Source of the DNA: Mesorhizobium sp. M1C.F.Ca.ET.210.01.1.1
GTDB taxonomy: Bacteria > Pseudomonadota > Alphaproteobacteria > Rhizobiales > Rhizobiaceae
Length of the DNA: 64,000 nucleotides
Reading direction: 5' to 3'
NCBI RefSeq assembly: GCF_004791585.1
Contig: NZ_SRUU01000023.1
Span: 22,017 to 86,016, forward strand
A program made the translations under genes and the position numbers. Shown piece by piece: positions 29,571 through 39,190 of this stretch. Each line of letters begins with the position of its first letter. The stretch's first letter is position 1. The notes beneath the pieces are model-generated. The model had not been told where the DNA came from. It saw nothing but the letters and a program-made list of their open reading frames with translations, and did no database searches.

Positions 29571-32255
29571 ATGGCCGAGGTTGGACTTTTGGAATGGGCG
29601 GATAAGCAGCCCGACTGGATTAGGGATGCCTTAAGAAGACACGCCGCGCGGCCGGGCTTCAACCTCGAGCAGGAGGATAAGGCCGGTGTAACAGCTCGGG
29701 TCCGCCACGTCGGTGGATTTACCGCTGATCTGCCCGAATGCTCTCCGCTCTCGGCGGAGCATTTGAGGGCCAACAGTTCGAACGAGCCGCGCGCGGTGCT
29801 TTGCTCACTCGGCCCCGTCAAGCATTTGAACCGCCTCGCCGAAGAGCAGCAACTGCGTTTCGCCACCGATGGCATCACCATTATCTACGGCGACAATGGA
29901 AGCGGAAAGAGCGGCTATTGCCGGATCGCGAAGAAGCTTTGCCGTAGTCTGACGGCGGATGATCTTCTTGGCAACGTGTTCGAGATCGGCACCAAACCGC
30001 CAGCCGAAGTGCTTGTCCGGTTTCTCGAAGAGGGTGCTACGGAACCGACCCCCATAACCTGGAAGGACGGAACGCTGCCCCCCGCGTCAATTGCACGGAT
30101 CTCCGTTTTCGACTCCGCGAACGCTCGCCTCTACGTCGATAAGCAAAACCGTATCGGTTTTCTGCCCGCAGCCATCGCGCTTCTCGAAAGCCATGGACGT
30201 CACCGCACCGAGCTCGAAGCCGACTTCCGGGAAGAAATCAAAGCGATCGAAAAGAACCTAAAGACACCATTGCCGAGTGGGTACACAGCTGCCGGCGCGG
30301 TCGTAAAGCTGCTGGCTCGTCTCGAAATCAAGTCAAAGGACGTGATGCCTTCCGCAGCCGAAATCAAAAACCTCGCTGCCCTCTCAGAGCAGGACATGGC
30401 TGATCTCGCTGGCCTCGAACAGGCTCTGGCAAGCGACCCTTCAACGATGGCGACAAAGCGTCGGCGTGCCAAGGCGGCCTTGGAAAAACTGCTGACTGCA
30501 TCTGAACAGATCGACGCGGCTCTCTCAGCGGCGGCCCTCGAGATTTATCGCAATCTATATGCAACAGCCGATTCTACAGCGCAGGCTGCACAACTTGCCG
30601 CCTCAGGAGCGTTCGCGACTATGCCGTTGAGCGGCGTTGGGCTTTCTCCCTGGCGGTATATGTTCGACCATGCACGAGCCTATTTAGCGAGCGTCACTGG
30701 CATCGATCATCAGCACTTGCCAGATCAGGAAGGCGATCGTTGCATGCTCTGCCAGGAGCCGATGACGGCGGACGCCGCGGGGCGGATCCAATCCTTCAAT
30801 GACTTCGTAACGGGCGCCGCAAATAAGGCGGCGCAAGTCGCATCTATTGCCCATGAAGAGGCCCTGCGCCAAATCAAAGGACTCACCATTGCGACCGGGG
30901 AGGCGGTTGAGGCGGCTCTCGGAGAGTTTGGCGATCTGTCCGCCGCACGCAAGGCGATGGTGGCCCTGATCTCGGCATATTATGTCGAGGCAGGTAAAAG
31001 GCGTGATGCAATTGTCGTTGCGGCTGCGCTGTCCGAGTACGCTGCGTTCCCGCAACTTGCGGCGCCAGTTGCATCGAAACTCCGAACGGAGGCGGAGGCG
31101 CTAGAGGCCGAAGCGCTGACGGACGACAAGGCAGCGGCCGACGACGGGAACCGCGCTACCGATCGAGCTCGTCGCGATACACTCAAGGATCGGAAAAAAC
31201 TGGGCGACGATCTCACCATCGTTCTCGCGCGCTTGGCGAATCTCGAAGAGCGGCGCAAGCTTCTCTCATGCTGCGATGCTGTCGAAACAGGCTCGGTGTC
31301 ACGGCAGATGACGTCGCTTCGACGAAGCCTCGTCATGCAGGATCTCGAAAAGCGCGTCGTCGCCGAGATTGAGACTCTGGCGTTAACGCACATCCCGTTC
31401 GCAGTTAATGATCGTAGTCAAGATGGGCAGAGCTATTTCGAGGTCGGGCTCAACGCGGCAAAAGCGATCTCAAACAGCAAGGTCTTAAGCGAAGGAGAGC
31501 AGCGCGCGCTTGCCCTGGCCTGTTTCTTAGCCGAGGTCGGAGGAGACACATCGCGTCAAGGCATGATCATCGACGACCCCGTGTCATCTCTCGACCATGT
31601 TCGGATCAGGCGGGTCGCGGCAAGGCTCGTAAAAGAAGCGGCCACAGGACGTCAGATTATTATTTTCACCCATAATCTTCTGTTCTTCAACGAGGTGGTT
31701 GACGCAGCTGCGCAGGCCAATCCGCCGATTCCCCTTGTTCGAAACTACATCAACAAGTCCGAATCTGCCGGTTTTGGCTTGATTAGCGAAACTGACGAGC
31801 CGTGGATCGCACAGTCTGTCACGAAGCGCATCGAGACTCTCAAGACGCGCCTGAAGAGCTTCGACGGCGCCACTGATTTCACCACCGATGCTTGGCGAAG
31901 GTCAGCGAAGGATTTCTACAGCGATCTTCGGGAAACCTGGGAGAGGCTCGTTGAAGAAATCCTGCTCGGTAAAGTCGTCGAGCGATTTAACAGCGATGTC
32001 AAGACACAGAGCCTGAAGGGTGTGGTGGTCGAGGACGAAGACCACAAGCGAATCTATTGGGCCATGAAGCGAGTTTCGGAGCGTTCTGGACATGACATGG
32101 CGTCCGCCAAGGCCATTCCAGTTCCAACACCAAACGATATGAAGAGCGATCTTGATGGAATTGACCAATATCGTATCGACACCACCAAACGAAAAAAGGA
32201 TGCCGAAAAGCGCCGGATTGAATTCGAACAGCCTCCCAAGGCGACTGTACTCTAG
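29571..32255 (+). CDS. AAA_13-type ATPase with a zinc-hook-like CxxC, probable defence protein
   Basis: 894 aa. Walker A IIYGDNGSGKSGYCRI lies at about residues 105-120 after a helical N-terminal region. A coiled-coil insertion carries CMLC at 391-394, placed like a Rad50/RloC zinc hook. The ABC-like half returns with LSEGEQRALALACFL, Walker B GMIIDDPVSSLDH (about 663) and the H-loop IIIFTHNLLFFNE. The C terminus (RSAKDFYSDLRETWERLVEE, VVVEDEDHKRIYWAMKRVSE) is a conserved helical tail common to AAA_13 proteins near restriction and defence genes. RloC/PrrC anticodon nucleases share this ATPase type, but I cannot show the nuclease residues here. I prefer ATG 29571 over TTG 29454. Alone on its strand, facing the Mrr-like fragment. 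Confidence 0.8.
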   Translation: MAEVGLLEWADKQPDWIRDALRRHAARPGFNLEQEDKAGVTARVRHVGGFTADLPECSPLSAEHLRANSSNEPRAVLCSLGPVKHLNRLAEEQQLRFATDGITIIYGDNGSGKSGYCRIAKKLCRSLTADDLLGNVFEIGTKPPAEVLVRFLEEGATEPTPITWKDGTLPPASIARISVFDSANARLYVDKQNRIGFLPAAIALLESHGRHRTELEADFREEIKAIEKNLKTPLPSGYTAAGAVVKLLARLEIKSKDVMPSAAEIKNLAALSEQDMADLAGLEQALASDPSTMATKRRRAKAALEKLLTASEQIDAALSAAALEIYRNLYATADSTAQAAQLAASGAFATMPLSGVGLSPWRYMFDHARAYLASVTGIDHQHLPDQEGDRCMLCQEPMTADAAGRIQSFNDFVTGAANKAAQVASIAHEEALRQIKGLTIATGEAVEAALGEFGDLSAARKAMVALISAYYVEAGKRRDAIVVAAALSEYAAFPQLAAPVASKLRTEAEALEAEALTDDKAAADDGNRATDRARRDTLKDRKKLGDDLTIVLARLANLEERRKLLSCCDAVETGSVSRQMTSLRRSLVMQDLEKRVVAEIETLALTHIPFAVNDRSQDGQSYFEVGLNAAKAISNSKVLSEGEQRALALACFLAEVGGDTSRQGMIIDDPVSSLDHVRIRRVAARLVKEAATGRQIIIFTHNLLFFNEVVDAAAQANPPIPLVRNYINKSESAGFGLISETDEPWIAQSVTKRIETLKTRLKSFDGATDFTTDAWRRSAKDFYSDLRETWERLVEEILLGKVVERFNSDVKTQSLKGVVVEDEDHKRIYWAMKRVSERSGHDMASAKAIPVPTPNDMKSDLDGIDQYRIDTTKRKKDAEKRRIEFEQPPKATVL

Positions 32256-32276
32256 CCTAATGACTATTGTCGTGTA

Positions 32277-32606
32277 TTACTGGCCCTCACTGGCTTCATC
32301 CTGCTGCGCATGCCGGTGTCCGCCTGCCGCGGGCGAAGCCGACGTGACGAGGAAGTATCGCGAGGGCGCCAAGCCATCAATGGCTGTGCGCTCGCTCTTC
32401 ATCTTGGATTTCAGCGCCGAGAAGCCTGACCGCTGGTAGTGCTTCGCCTGCACAATGTCGCCGCCGGCAAGGGCATGTCGACCATCCATCGCGTCGTCCG
32501 GTCCCTCGGGAAAGGCCTCGAAACGCTTGTCGATCTCGCGACCTACGAGGTCGCGGGCCAAATCCTCAAACTCGTTATGGGACAAACTCGAGAAATCATA
32601 AGCCAT
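32277..32606 (-). pseudogene. Mrr-like restriction endonuclease domain, C-terminally truncated
   Basis: From ATG 32606 the product reads YDFSSLSHNEFEDLARDLVG, then a PD-(D/E)xK-type core (MDGRHALAGGDIVQAKHY, Q-A-K) and SALKSKMKSERTAIDGL, ending abruptly after FLVTSAS with unrelated residues. In relatives I know, this domain heads a much longer protein with an NTPase module. Here only about 110 residues survive, so I treat it as a remnant; a free-standing short nuclease cannot be ruled out. Confidence 0.6.
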
Positions 32607-32785
32607 GCGCCCAGATTGAGTGCCCATTTGGTGGGCAGACAAGCAACCGGGGGCACAATTGCGTCGTGCCTCTCCATTACCAACAAAAAGATAAACGCGC
32701 TTTCCAGGCGATGCGGTCGGATGATCGTTTCGCGCTTGGCAAAAGCGAACGGATTAGTCTATGGCTCTCGGCGGGGGGGCGAGTT

Positions 32786-34123
32786 ATGCGACGGGTGCGA
32801 ATCCTTCAAGTAGGCGATATTCACTATCCGGATTGGCATCCTTCCTCTAGCAACATCGATGCCAAGGATAGCAAGTTCGCTCCGAAAATAACGCAGAAGC
32901 TACGCGCGTCTTCGCTGCGTGCCGTCTTGACGAAGCTTCGGCGGCTGACGACTTCGAAGCCCTTGGATTCGATCGCCTTCATGGGGGATTTCACGAGCCG
33001 TGGCGACAAGACTTTCATTGCTTCGGCATTCCAGCATTTCACGTTGCTCTGCCGCGCACAGGGGCGCAGTTCAAAGGCGCTTCCGTTGATATTCGTACCG
33101 GGAAATCACGATGTGAACCGTGATGACGCGCGCGAACTTGGACCGACTGAGAAATTCAGCGAAATGGCGAGTTTAGCCGCCCGCTTGGGTTGGCAGACCG
33201 TTCCCGTGGACCAACCCGTGCACTTCAGACTTCCGACAGGATCCGCAGGCGCAAACTTCATCCTCGTCAACACAGCGATAGGCAGTTGGGAGCTTCAGAA
33301 CCTTCCCGCGTTCCTTCGTGATCGTCTCGAGGCACTCGGTCCTTCTACAGAACCTGTAGATCTCGGCTCGCCGGACACCTCGGGACATTCGCCCGCGACA
33401 CCTCCCAGCGATCCAGACAAGGAGGCGTCCGACGACGAGTATTACGGTCAGATGGACACGCCATACATCTCGCGTGAGATGCTTGCAGGCCTACAGGAAT
33501 TGCTCCAGCAGCCCGACATGCGTTACGGCATCATGATCGGCCATCACAATCTGCTGCCACAAAAGACTCCGCGCATTACGCCATACGCGGAGATGCTCAA
33601 CAGCGGATTTGTCAGAACTCAGCTGCTGCAGGGCAACAAGCCTATCGTCTACCTGCATGGACACATACATGCCGATCCGGTCGAGATCGTCAACGATCCA
33701 AGGTTTCCGGACGGCAAATTGATCTGCATCTCAGCACCAGAGATACAGTCAGGTTTCAATGAGCTCGTCTTCTTCACGACCGATCAGGGAGAGCTCGTCG
33801 GCATCCGACTTATACCCTACCGCACCAATGTCGCCGACGGGACGGTCATGGAAGGCGAACATTGCTTCATCTCGACTATGTCCAACGGCAAGGCCTTTCT
33901 GAACAACGACACGTTTGACCTGATGCGCCGACTGCGCGACCATGCCACCAGGCGCGGGAATGGGTTACTCTTCTGGGACGAGATCACTGAGATTGCCGCC
34001 TCCGCCGAGCTCGGGCTAGATTTGGAAGACTCTCTTCTGATGCTCCAAGCGGCGCGCTTCGTCGAGATAGACGGCCTCACGAAGGCAAACTCGGCTTGGC
34101 GCATTAAGGTAAGGGACGAATAG
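32786..34123 (+). CDS. Calcineurin-like metallophosphoesterase, first gene of an unassigned three-gene operon
   Basis: 445 aa. Metal-binding motifs in order: VGDIHYPDWH (about residue 8), FMGDFTSRGD (about 68), VPGNHDVNRD (about 110), IGHHN (about 250) and LHGHIHADP (about 290), a complete calcineurin-type site. A C-terminal 110-residue helical domain (LMRRLRDHATRRGNGLLFWD onward) ends like a winged helix and may bind the partner. I choose ATG 32786 (MRRVRILQVGDIHY) over the earlier frame start at 32666 because the fold begins there. The next gene starts two bases after the stop. The substrate (nucleic acid or nucleotide) is unknown. Confidence 0.8.
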   Translation: MRRVRILQVGDIHYPDWHPSSSNIDAKDSKFAPKITQKLRASSLRAVLTKLRRLTTSKPLDSIAFMGDFTSRGDKTFIASAFQHFTLLCRAQGRSSKALPLIFVPGNHDVNRDDARELGPTEKFSEMASLAARLGWQTVPVDQPVHFRLPTGSAGANFILVNTAIGSWELQNLPAFLRDRLEALGPSTEPVDLGSPDTSGHSPATPPSDPDKEASDDEYYGQMDTPYISREMLAGLQELLQQPDMRYGIMIGHHNLLPQKTPRITPYAEMLNSGFVRTQLLQGNKPIVYLHGHIHADPVEIVNDPRFPDGKLICISAPEIQSGFNELVFFTTDQGELVGIRLIPYRTNVADGTVMEGEHCFISTMSNGKAFLNNDTFDLMRRLRDHATRRGNGLLFWDEITEIAASAELGLDLEDSLLMLQAARFVEIDGLTKANSAWRIKVRDE

Positions 34124-34125
34124 AG

Positions 34126-36192
34126 ATGGAGAATCCGTTCGGCCCCAACAGGATCGAGTACGAAAGTCGCCCGATACTGTGGTTCAGTCAGAAGTCGGCC
34201 TTGATTTCTGCCGCCGCCAAGCCGGTCTTCGTCGCAGGGACGAGAGGCAGCGGCAAGACCAGTATTCTTCGCTCGCTTTCCACAGTTCATATCCTCGAAG
34301 ACAAAAGTCTCGCGGACCAAGTCGGCAAGCTCGGCTGGTATGGCGTCTTCTTCCAGCTCAATGAGACATTTTCGCCCCTAATCGACAACGCGGTTCTGAA
34401 CCTCATTCCGGAGCGGATACGCTTCGACACGGCCGCCGTGATCCCGCGGCAATTCGTAATCTTCTCTCACTATCTGGAGCTGAAGATAGTCGAACGCCTG
34501 CTCGAGAGCATCAGCCAGCTCAGACGCGACAGCCACTTGAAATACCGGGCCTCTGAAGATAGGGACGTCGCCTTGGCACTGCATCGCGAAGTGCTGCACT
34601 TCATACCCCAACCTGCCCGTCTCGACTTCTTCAGCATAGATGAGCTGCGGGGTGGGATAACCCGGTACGTCGACGAATGCTTCAACGCGTTCTTCTTTGC
34701 CGCCGATGAGGGAGCGACCGGCTTCAGAGCGACAGACCCTGGCGCGATCATTAACAAGGTCGCGACCGCGATCACCCCACTTTTAAATGGCCCATCTTTC
34801 GCCGGTGACAGGGCGCCCTTCTTCAAGATCCTGATTGACGACTGTGAGGCACTGACACCGCTCCAACAGCAGTTCCTGAACACCTTGGTGAGGAAGACGC
34901 GCGGCAATGTGAAATGGGTCCTCGCCTACATCGGCGGCCTTTACGACACGATCCGGACGATCATACCCGGCCAGTCGCTCTCGAATGCTGACCGGGACGT
35001 CGAGAATCTTGATTCAGTCGATCCGAGGGAGTTCGCCACGCTGTGCGAGAACGTGTCGTCGCTTCGGCTCTACTATGCGCTTCCTGACCATCTGCGGAGT
35101 GATCTCAAGCGCAACGATGCGCTCAGCGCGTTTTCGCTCAAAAACCGGCTGGGGCGGCTTTCCGTCAATGACATCATCGAGCGGGTTATCATATCGGGTC
35201 ATTCCGAGGGCAGAGAAGAGCTTGTGGCACTCGCTGATGCAGCACGTGAATTCCTCTCCGTGAATTTGAGGACGGCGGATCAGCAGCAATTCCTTCTTGA
35301 TCGAAAAGCGCGCCCTTATGCCGAAGGGCTGGCGCTCGCGCTCATGAACCCGGAAATCAAGCGCCGGCCCATGAGCAAGGCGGATGCTTCAAATCTGAAG
35401 AGGTCGATCGCCCGGAAACAGGGATGGGCTTTTCTGAAAGCGTGCCAGATGCTGCGTCTGCATGACTACCCGTACGTAGGGCACCAGATCATCACATCAT
35501 TGAGCGACGTCTGTATACGCGATTTCCTTGATATAATGGGAGAGATCTTCCGCCGCAGTGTTCCGAGTTCCAGTGATCCACGAAAACTGGTGGAATTCAT
35601 CAACTCGGATTTACAGATTCATCTCGAACAGCAGAGACAGGCTGTGAACGCCGCCTCTCAACGGAAGCTTGATGGACTTCAGGCGCTTTCACATCCGTAC
35701 GAAGAAGAGAGCGTGCGCATGGTGCGGGCGTTGGGTTACCTGACCGCTCGCCTCCAGACAGAGTTTGCCGAAGAAAATGCTCTAGGAACGACAGAGAGAG
35801 GCATTTTCAGGGTTGATCTAAAGGAAATGCGCTCGCTGGTGAACCGACTGGAGCAACCCAGCGGAAAACTGGACGAGGTCCTGCGTCGGGCGGAAAGGGA
35901 TGGGTTTATCCGGGAGGTCTCCGCCGCCGGCAACTTTGAGGTGGACCGCGCCGACCCCGCATCGAAGGAGATGCTGATCAGATTGCATCGGCGATTTGCA
36001 CCTTACTTCGGGTTCTCCTATCGCGGCCCGTACGAAATCAACACAATCCCTGCGGCGCAGATGGTCGACCTGCTTTTTACCAGGCATCGGCTCCCAGAAG
36101 ACTGGGCCGACTCGGTGTTTAAGGAGCTCGTCGCGCGGCCCGCACTCAAGACCGAATTCCAGCACTCGCTTTTCGAGAGCGATCTCGAATGA
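34126..36192 (+). CDS. P-loop ATPase (ORC/Cdc6- or STAND-like), second gene of the operon
   Basis: 688 aa. Walker A FVAGTRGSGKTSILRSL (residues 35-51; GTRGSGKT), Walker B FKILIDDCEAL (about 235-245), followed by KWVLAYIGG, a sensor-1-like strand. A helical middle (about 300-560) leads into two winged-helix-like segments (about 590-650, VLRRAERDGFIREVSAAGNF). This plan recalls ORC/Cdc6-type AAA+ or STAND ATPases. No effector domain is recognisable within it, so its neighbours presumably supply recognition and killing or cleavage. It starts two bases after the metallophosphoesterase and its stop overlaps the third gene. Confidence 0.8.
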   Translation: MENPFGPNRIEYESRPILWFSQKSALISAAAKPVFVAGTRGSGKTSILRSLSTVHILEDKSLADQVGKLGWYGVFFQLNETFSPLIDNAVLNLIPERIRFDTAAVIPRQFVIFSHYLELKIVERLLESISQLRRDSHLKYRASEDRDVALALHREVLHFIPQPARLDFFSIDELRGGITRYVDECFNAFFFAADEGATGFRATDPGAIINKVATAITPLLNGPSFAGDRAPFFKILIDDCEALTPLQQQFLNTLVRKTRGNVKWVLAYIGGLYDTIRTIIPGQSLSNADRDVENLDSVDPREFATLCENVSSLRLYYALPDHLRSDLKRNDALSAFSLKNRLGRLSVNDIIERVIISGHSEGREELVALADAAREFLSVNLRTADQQQFLLDRKARPYAEGLALALMNPEIKRRPMSKADASNLKRSIARKQGWAFLKACQMLRLHDYPYVGHQIITSLSDVCIRDFLDIMGEIFRRSVPSSSDPRKLVEFINSDLQIHLEQQRQAVNAASQRKLDGLQALSHPYEEESVRMVRALGYLTARLQTEFAEENALGTTERGIFRVDLKEMRSLVNRLEQPSGKLDEVLRRAERDGFIREVSAAGNFEVDRADPASKEMLIRLHRRFAPYFGFSYRGPYEINTIPAAQMVDLLFTRHRLPEDWADSVFKELVARPALKTEFQHSLFESDLE

Positions 36193-37244
36193 CCGCTTCA
36201 ACTGTCGAGTATCGAGTCTTCGGCCATCTGGCCGTCACTGAGAAGGCGAGAGATGCAGGTACCTGCGAAACGATGGAGGCAGATATCGCGATCGTCGCGC
36301 TTGGATGGGAAACGCGTTTCGCCGCGTTCGAAAACCATCTTGACCTGAAGGTCGGCAAAATCGTGGTTCTGGACTTTGCTCTGAAGGAAGCGAACGTCCC
36401 AGCCGTCGAAGAAAACCGGCGAAAGCTCATCGCTATGGGTACCCGATGGGGCGTCGAAGTGACTGCGATCACCCTCGAGCCTTCCATCGAGTATCAGAAG
36501 AACATCAATCTCCTCGATCACCTGCTCACTCAGATGGCCGCTTCATGTGGCTCATACGAAGGAAGCCTGCGGAAGGTTTTCGTCGAGTGCTCGACGATGC
36601 CGCGAATCTACATCCAATGGCTGATTGCGGTGGCATTCAAGAAAATGTCGATTCAGTCTCTCGAATTCGGGTACGCCGAAGGTATCTACGGGAACGCGAT
36701 CGGCAAAGAGGATTTTTCCAGCGGCTTGGACCGATACGTCACCGTCCCTCATCTTCAAGGCAGCGGAGGAATGGGCGAAGAGAAAGTCCTGCTCGTGGGG
36801 ATCGGAGGAGATGCCGACGTATTCTACGGATTGATCGATATCGTCAGTCCGGAACGGATCTCGCTCCTCGTCCCAAGAAGCGAGAAGAATGCGCATATCG
36901 ATGCTTTGCTCGATCAACAGGTGGCCAAGGTACGTGAAACCCACCGGCTCGAAGATGGCGAAGTTCGCGACATCCAGGCTTTCGGGCTGATGGCCCACCT
37001 CGATGCTTTCGAGACGTATCTCGACGGGTTCGGCTCGCGTGCGGTGGTGAACGTTTTTGTCAGCGGCCCGAAGGTTCAGGCCATCGCTGCTGCCGTGCTC
37101 GCCTGCTCCGACAGCCGCGTCCATCTCAAGGCACGAATTCCCACCTCCTATGCCCATCGTGAAGTCTCAGCGAATGGGCGGTATCATATCTATAGGCTGA
37201 TTGACCTGACATCCCCTGCCTGCAGCCTTCCCGGGACGTTCTGA
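36189..37244 (+). CDS. Unknown protein with two Rossmann-like halves, third gene of the operon
   Basis: 351 aa, translationally coupled (ATGA overlap) to the ATPase. The first half shows strand-helix alternation with IAIVALGWETRFAAFENHL and a conserved-looking KVFVECSTMPRIYIQWLIAV. The second half repeats the pattern: EKVLLVGIGGDADVFYGLID, RISLLVPRSEKN, VNVFVSGPKVQAIAAAVLA and a final RYHIYRL strand. Paired Rossmann-like units with a short polar loop after strand 4 recall ligand-sensing domains such as CARF or SAVED, but I cannot assign it to either. I do not recognise the family. No membrane segments or catalytic motif are visible. Confidence 0.7.
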   Translation: MTASTVEYRVFGHLAVTEKARDAGTCETMEADIAIVALGWETRFAAFENHLDLKVGKIVVLDFALKEANVPAVEENRRKLIAMGTRWGVEVTAITLEPSIEYQKNINLLDHLLTQMAASCGSYEGSLRKVFVECSTMPRIYIQWLIAVAFKKMSIQSLEFGYAEGIYGNAIGKEDFSSGLDRYVTVPHLQGSGGMGEEKVLLVGIGGDADVFYGLIDIVSPERISLLVPRSEKNAHIDALLDQQVAKVRETHRLEDGEVRDIQAFGLMAHLDAFETYLDGFGSRAVVNVFVSGPKVQAIAAAVLACSDSRVHLKARIPTSYAHREVSANGRYHIYRLIDLTSPACSLPGTF

Positions 37245-37512
37245 CACGATCTTGCATTCGAGTAGCATCATGGTCCCAGTAGCCGTTCCGCCAAGCCTTC
37301 AGCGCATGTTCGTGTCGCCCGATCCGGTCGATGGGGGACTAATTCCCACTTAGAAGCTGCTCTACATCAGATCAGGGGAAATGCAGACTGGCAGAATTCC
37401 ATAATTAGCGACTCAAAACATATACTCAGGCGAGACTGTTTAGCATAGAAATAGTGAGCGCTCTCCAATATGTTAGGCTCTGTCGCAGTAGCGCAACAAG
37501 CTCAGTCTTTGG
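37245..37512. other. Gap after the three-gene operon
   Basis: No gene and no clear terminator hairpin seen. Confidence 0.35.
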
Positions 37513-37521
37513 ATGGGTGGT

Positions 37522-37755
37522 ATGAGGATGAGACGACTGAATGTGTACAGGCTCAGTCATTTTATCGAGGCTCTCGTTTTTGTCGTAAGCGCGTTCGGTG
37601 CGACGTGGCTTACCAGCTTTGTGAACGCGCCATGGTGGGCATATGTGATTATAGCGGCCATCACTATGGGCATGTTCGTAGCCGTGCGTCGGGTCCTTTC
37701 TGAGCCGCAACGTATGGGACTCTTGGCACACAACTCGGCAGCGACCTCTGCGTGA
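37522..37755 (+). CDS. Small two-helix membrane protein (hypothetical)
   Basis: About 77 aa from ATG 37522 (also possible: 37513 or 37528). Two hydrophobic segments, IEALVFVVSAFGATWLTSFV and WWAYVIIAAITMGMFVAV, are joined by a short loop, with arginines at the N-terminal side. A GGATGGGTGG stretch upstream may act as Shine-Dalgarno. Function unknown; it could be a stand-alone membrane peptide or a chance ORF. Confidence 0.45.
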   Translation: MRMRRLNVYRLSHFIEALVFVVSAFGATWLTSFVNAPWWAYVIIAAITMGMFVAVRRVLSEPQRMGLLAHNSAATSA

Positions 37756-37850
37756 ACCCAGGCGCCTTGAAAATGTCCCCGATGCGTCCGGATTTTTGGC
37801 GGTGATCTTCAATCAAATGCGATGAGCTGCAATTTCTGGCGACGGCCACG

Positions 37851-38909
37851 CTAAGGGCGGGCCTCCAGCACCATGTTGAACGGTGTCTCCGCGGCGCGAC
37901 GCAATCGCTTGAAGCCGCCGCCGGTCACAACCTTGCGCAGCCTCGCCTCACCGGCCTGGGCTCCAAGCGCGAGCCCGACTTCCTGCGACACGGATGCGGG
38001 CGTGCACACGAAAGTGGAAGCGGCATAGTAAACGCGGCCGACGGGATTGAGGTTCGCCGCCAGATGATCATGCGCGAACGGCTCGACGATCATCCACGTG
38101 CCGTCCGGCTTGAGCGATCCGTGGACATGGGTGGCGGCGCCCGTCGGGTCGCCCATGTCGTGAAGGCAATCGAAGAATGTGACGAGGTCATACGTTCCGG
38201 GATAGCTCTTGGCGGCCGCCACGTCGAACCGCGTGTTAACGCCGACGCCGGCTACCTCGGCCGCCTTGCGGGCGCGCTCAATCGAGGGGGCATGATAGTC
38301 GAAGCCGACGAAGCGCGAATTGGGGAAGGCCTGTGCCATGAGCACGGTCGATGCACCATGACCGCATCCAACATCCGCGACGTCCACGCCGCGTTCGAGC
38401 TTCTCGACGACGCCCTCCAAGGCCGGCAGCCAGGAGTCGATCAGATTGGCATTGTAGCCTGGACGGAAGAACCGTTCCGTACCGCGAAACAGACACGCGC
38501 TATGATCGTGCCACCCGACGCCCTTGCCGGACTGGAATGCCTGCCTCACCTTTTCTTCATCGAGCCACAGCGCGGACAGGAACTCGAATGCGCCTGCCAT
38601 GAAGGCCGGGCTGTCTTCATCAGCGAACACCAGCTCTTGCTCGGCGTTGAGATAGAATTTGTCGCTCGCTTCATCGTAGTCGACGTAACCCGCCGCCGCC
38701 TGCCCGGAAAGCCATTCCCTTACGAGGCGTTCCTGGGTGCCGGTGCGTGTCGAAAGTTCGGCGGCCGTCATCTTGCCGCCTTCGCGCAATGCCTTAAACA
38801 GGCCGAGTCTGTCCCCCAGCAGGACTCCCGCGCCCGTTGCGATCGCACCGAGATCGCCGACCATTTTCCCCAAGAATGCGTCCAACTTTTCCTGATTCGC
38901 TTCAGACAT
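37851..38909 (-). CDS. Class I SAM-dependent methyltransferase with N-terminal winged helix
   Basis: 352 aa. An N-terminal helix-turn-helix dimerisation domain (MTAAELSTRTGTQERLVREW, about residues 47-66) precedes a Rossmann methyltransferase with SAM motif I VADVGCGHGAST (about 175-186), motif II acidic FVGFDYH, and LVTFFDCLHDMGDP. This architecture is shared by O-methyltransferase-like small-molecule enzymes (Rv2258c type). The ATG at 38909 has AGGGAG upstream. No pathway partners are adjacent, so the substrate cannot be named. Confidence 0.88.
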   Translation of the reverse strand: MSEANQEKLDAFLGKMVGDLGAIATGAGVLLGDRLGLFKALREGGKMTAAELSTRTGTQERLVREWLSGQAAAGYVDYDEASDKFYLNAEQELVFADEDSPAFMAGAFEFLSALWLDEEKVRQAFQSGKGVGWHDHSACLFRGTERFFRPGYNANLIDSWLPALEGVVEKLERGVDVADVGCGHGASTVLMAQAFPNSRFVGFDYHAPSIERARKAAEVAGVGVNTRFDVAAAKSYPGTYDLVTFFDCLHDMGDPTGAATHVHGSLKPDGTWMIVEPFAHDHLAANLNPVGRVYYAASTFVCTPASVSQEVGLALGAQAGEARLRKVVTGGGFKRLRRAAETPFNMVLEARP

Positions 38910-38934
38910 CTGAATCTCCCTTTGGGTTCAATCT

Positions 38935-39190
38935 CTCCAGGCGACGGAGCCGTGCTCGTCATGAGGCGCCTTGAGCATCAGATGCTCGAAGACATGCAGA
39001 TATCCCCGGCGGCTCATCCGCGCTGCCGATCCTGCACCAGACCATATCGGTGACGAGCGGCGCGGTGGTCGGGAATGACAGCCACCTCCATGCCGTTGAA
39101 AAGCAGGAAATCCGTCACTTTGCCCTCGTCGGTAACCGGCGGAGCCGGAGTGGTCGTCACCAGGGCAAGCCCTGTTGCAGCAGGTATCCT
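38935..39190 (-). pseudogene. M16 (pitrilysin-like) zinc peptidase, N-terminal remnant
   Basis: Across frames the minus strand reads VTDFLLFNGMEVAVIPDHRA, then PLVTDMVWCRIGSADEPPG, then a FEHLM segment, the start of an M16 peptidase (pattern NGM.V.VIPDHRAP.VTHMVWY.VGSADEP...HFLEHLMFKG). Frameshifts near 39040 and 38995 and an early break leave only the first 80 or so residues. Directly upstream of the methyltransferase gene on the same strand. Confidence 0.7.
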
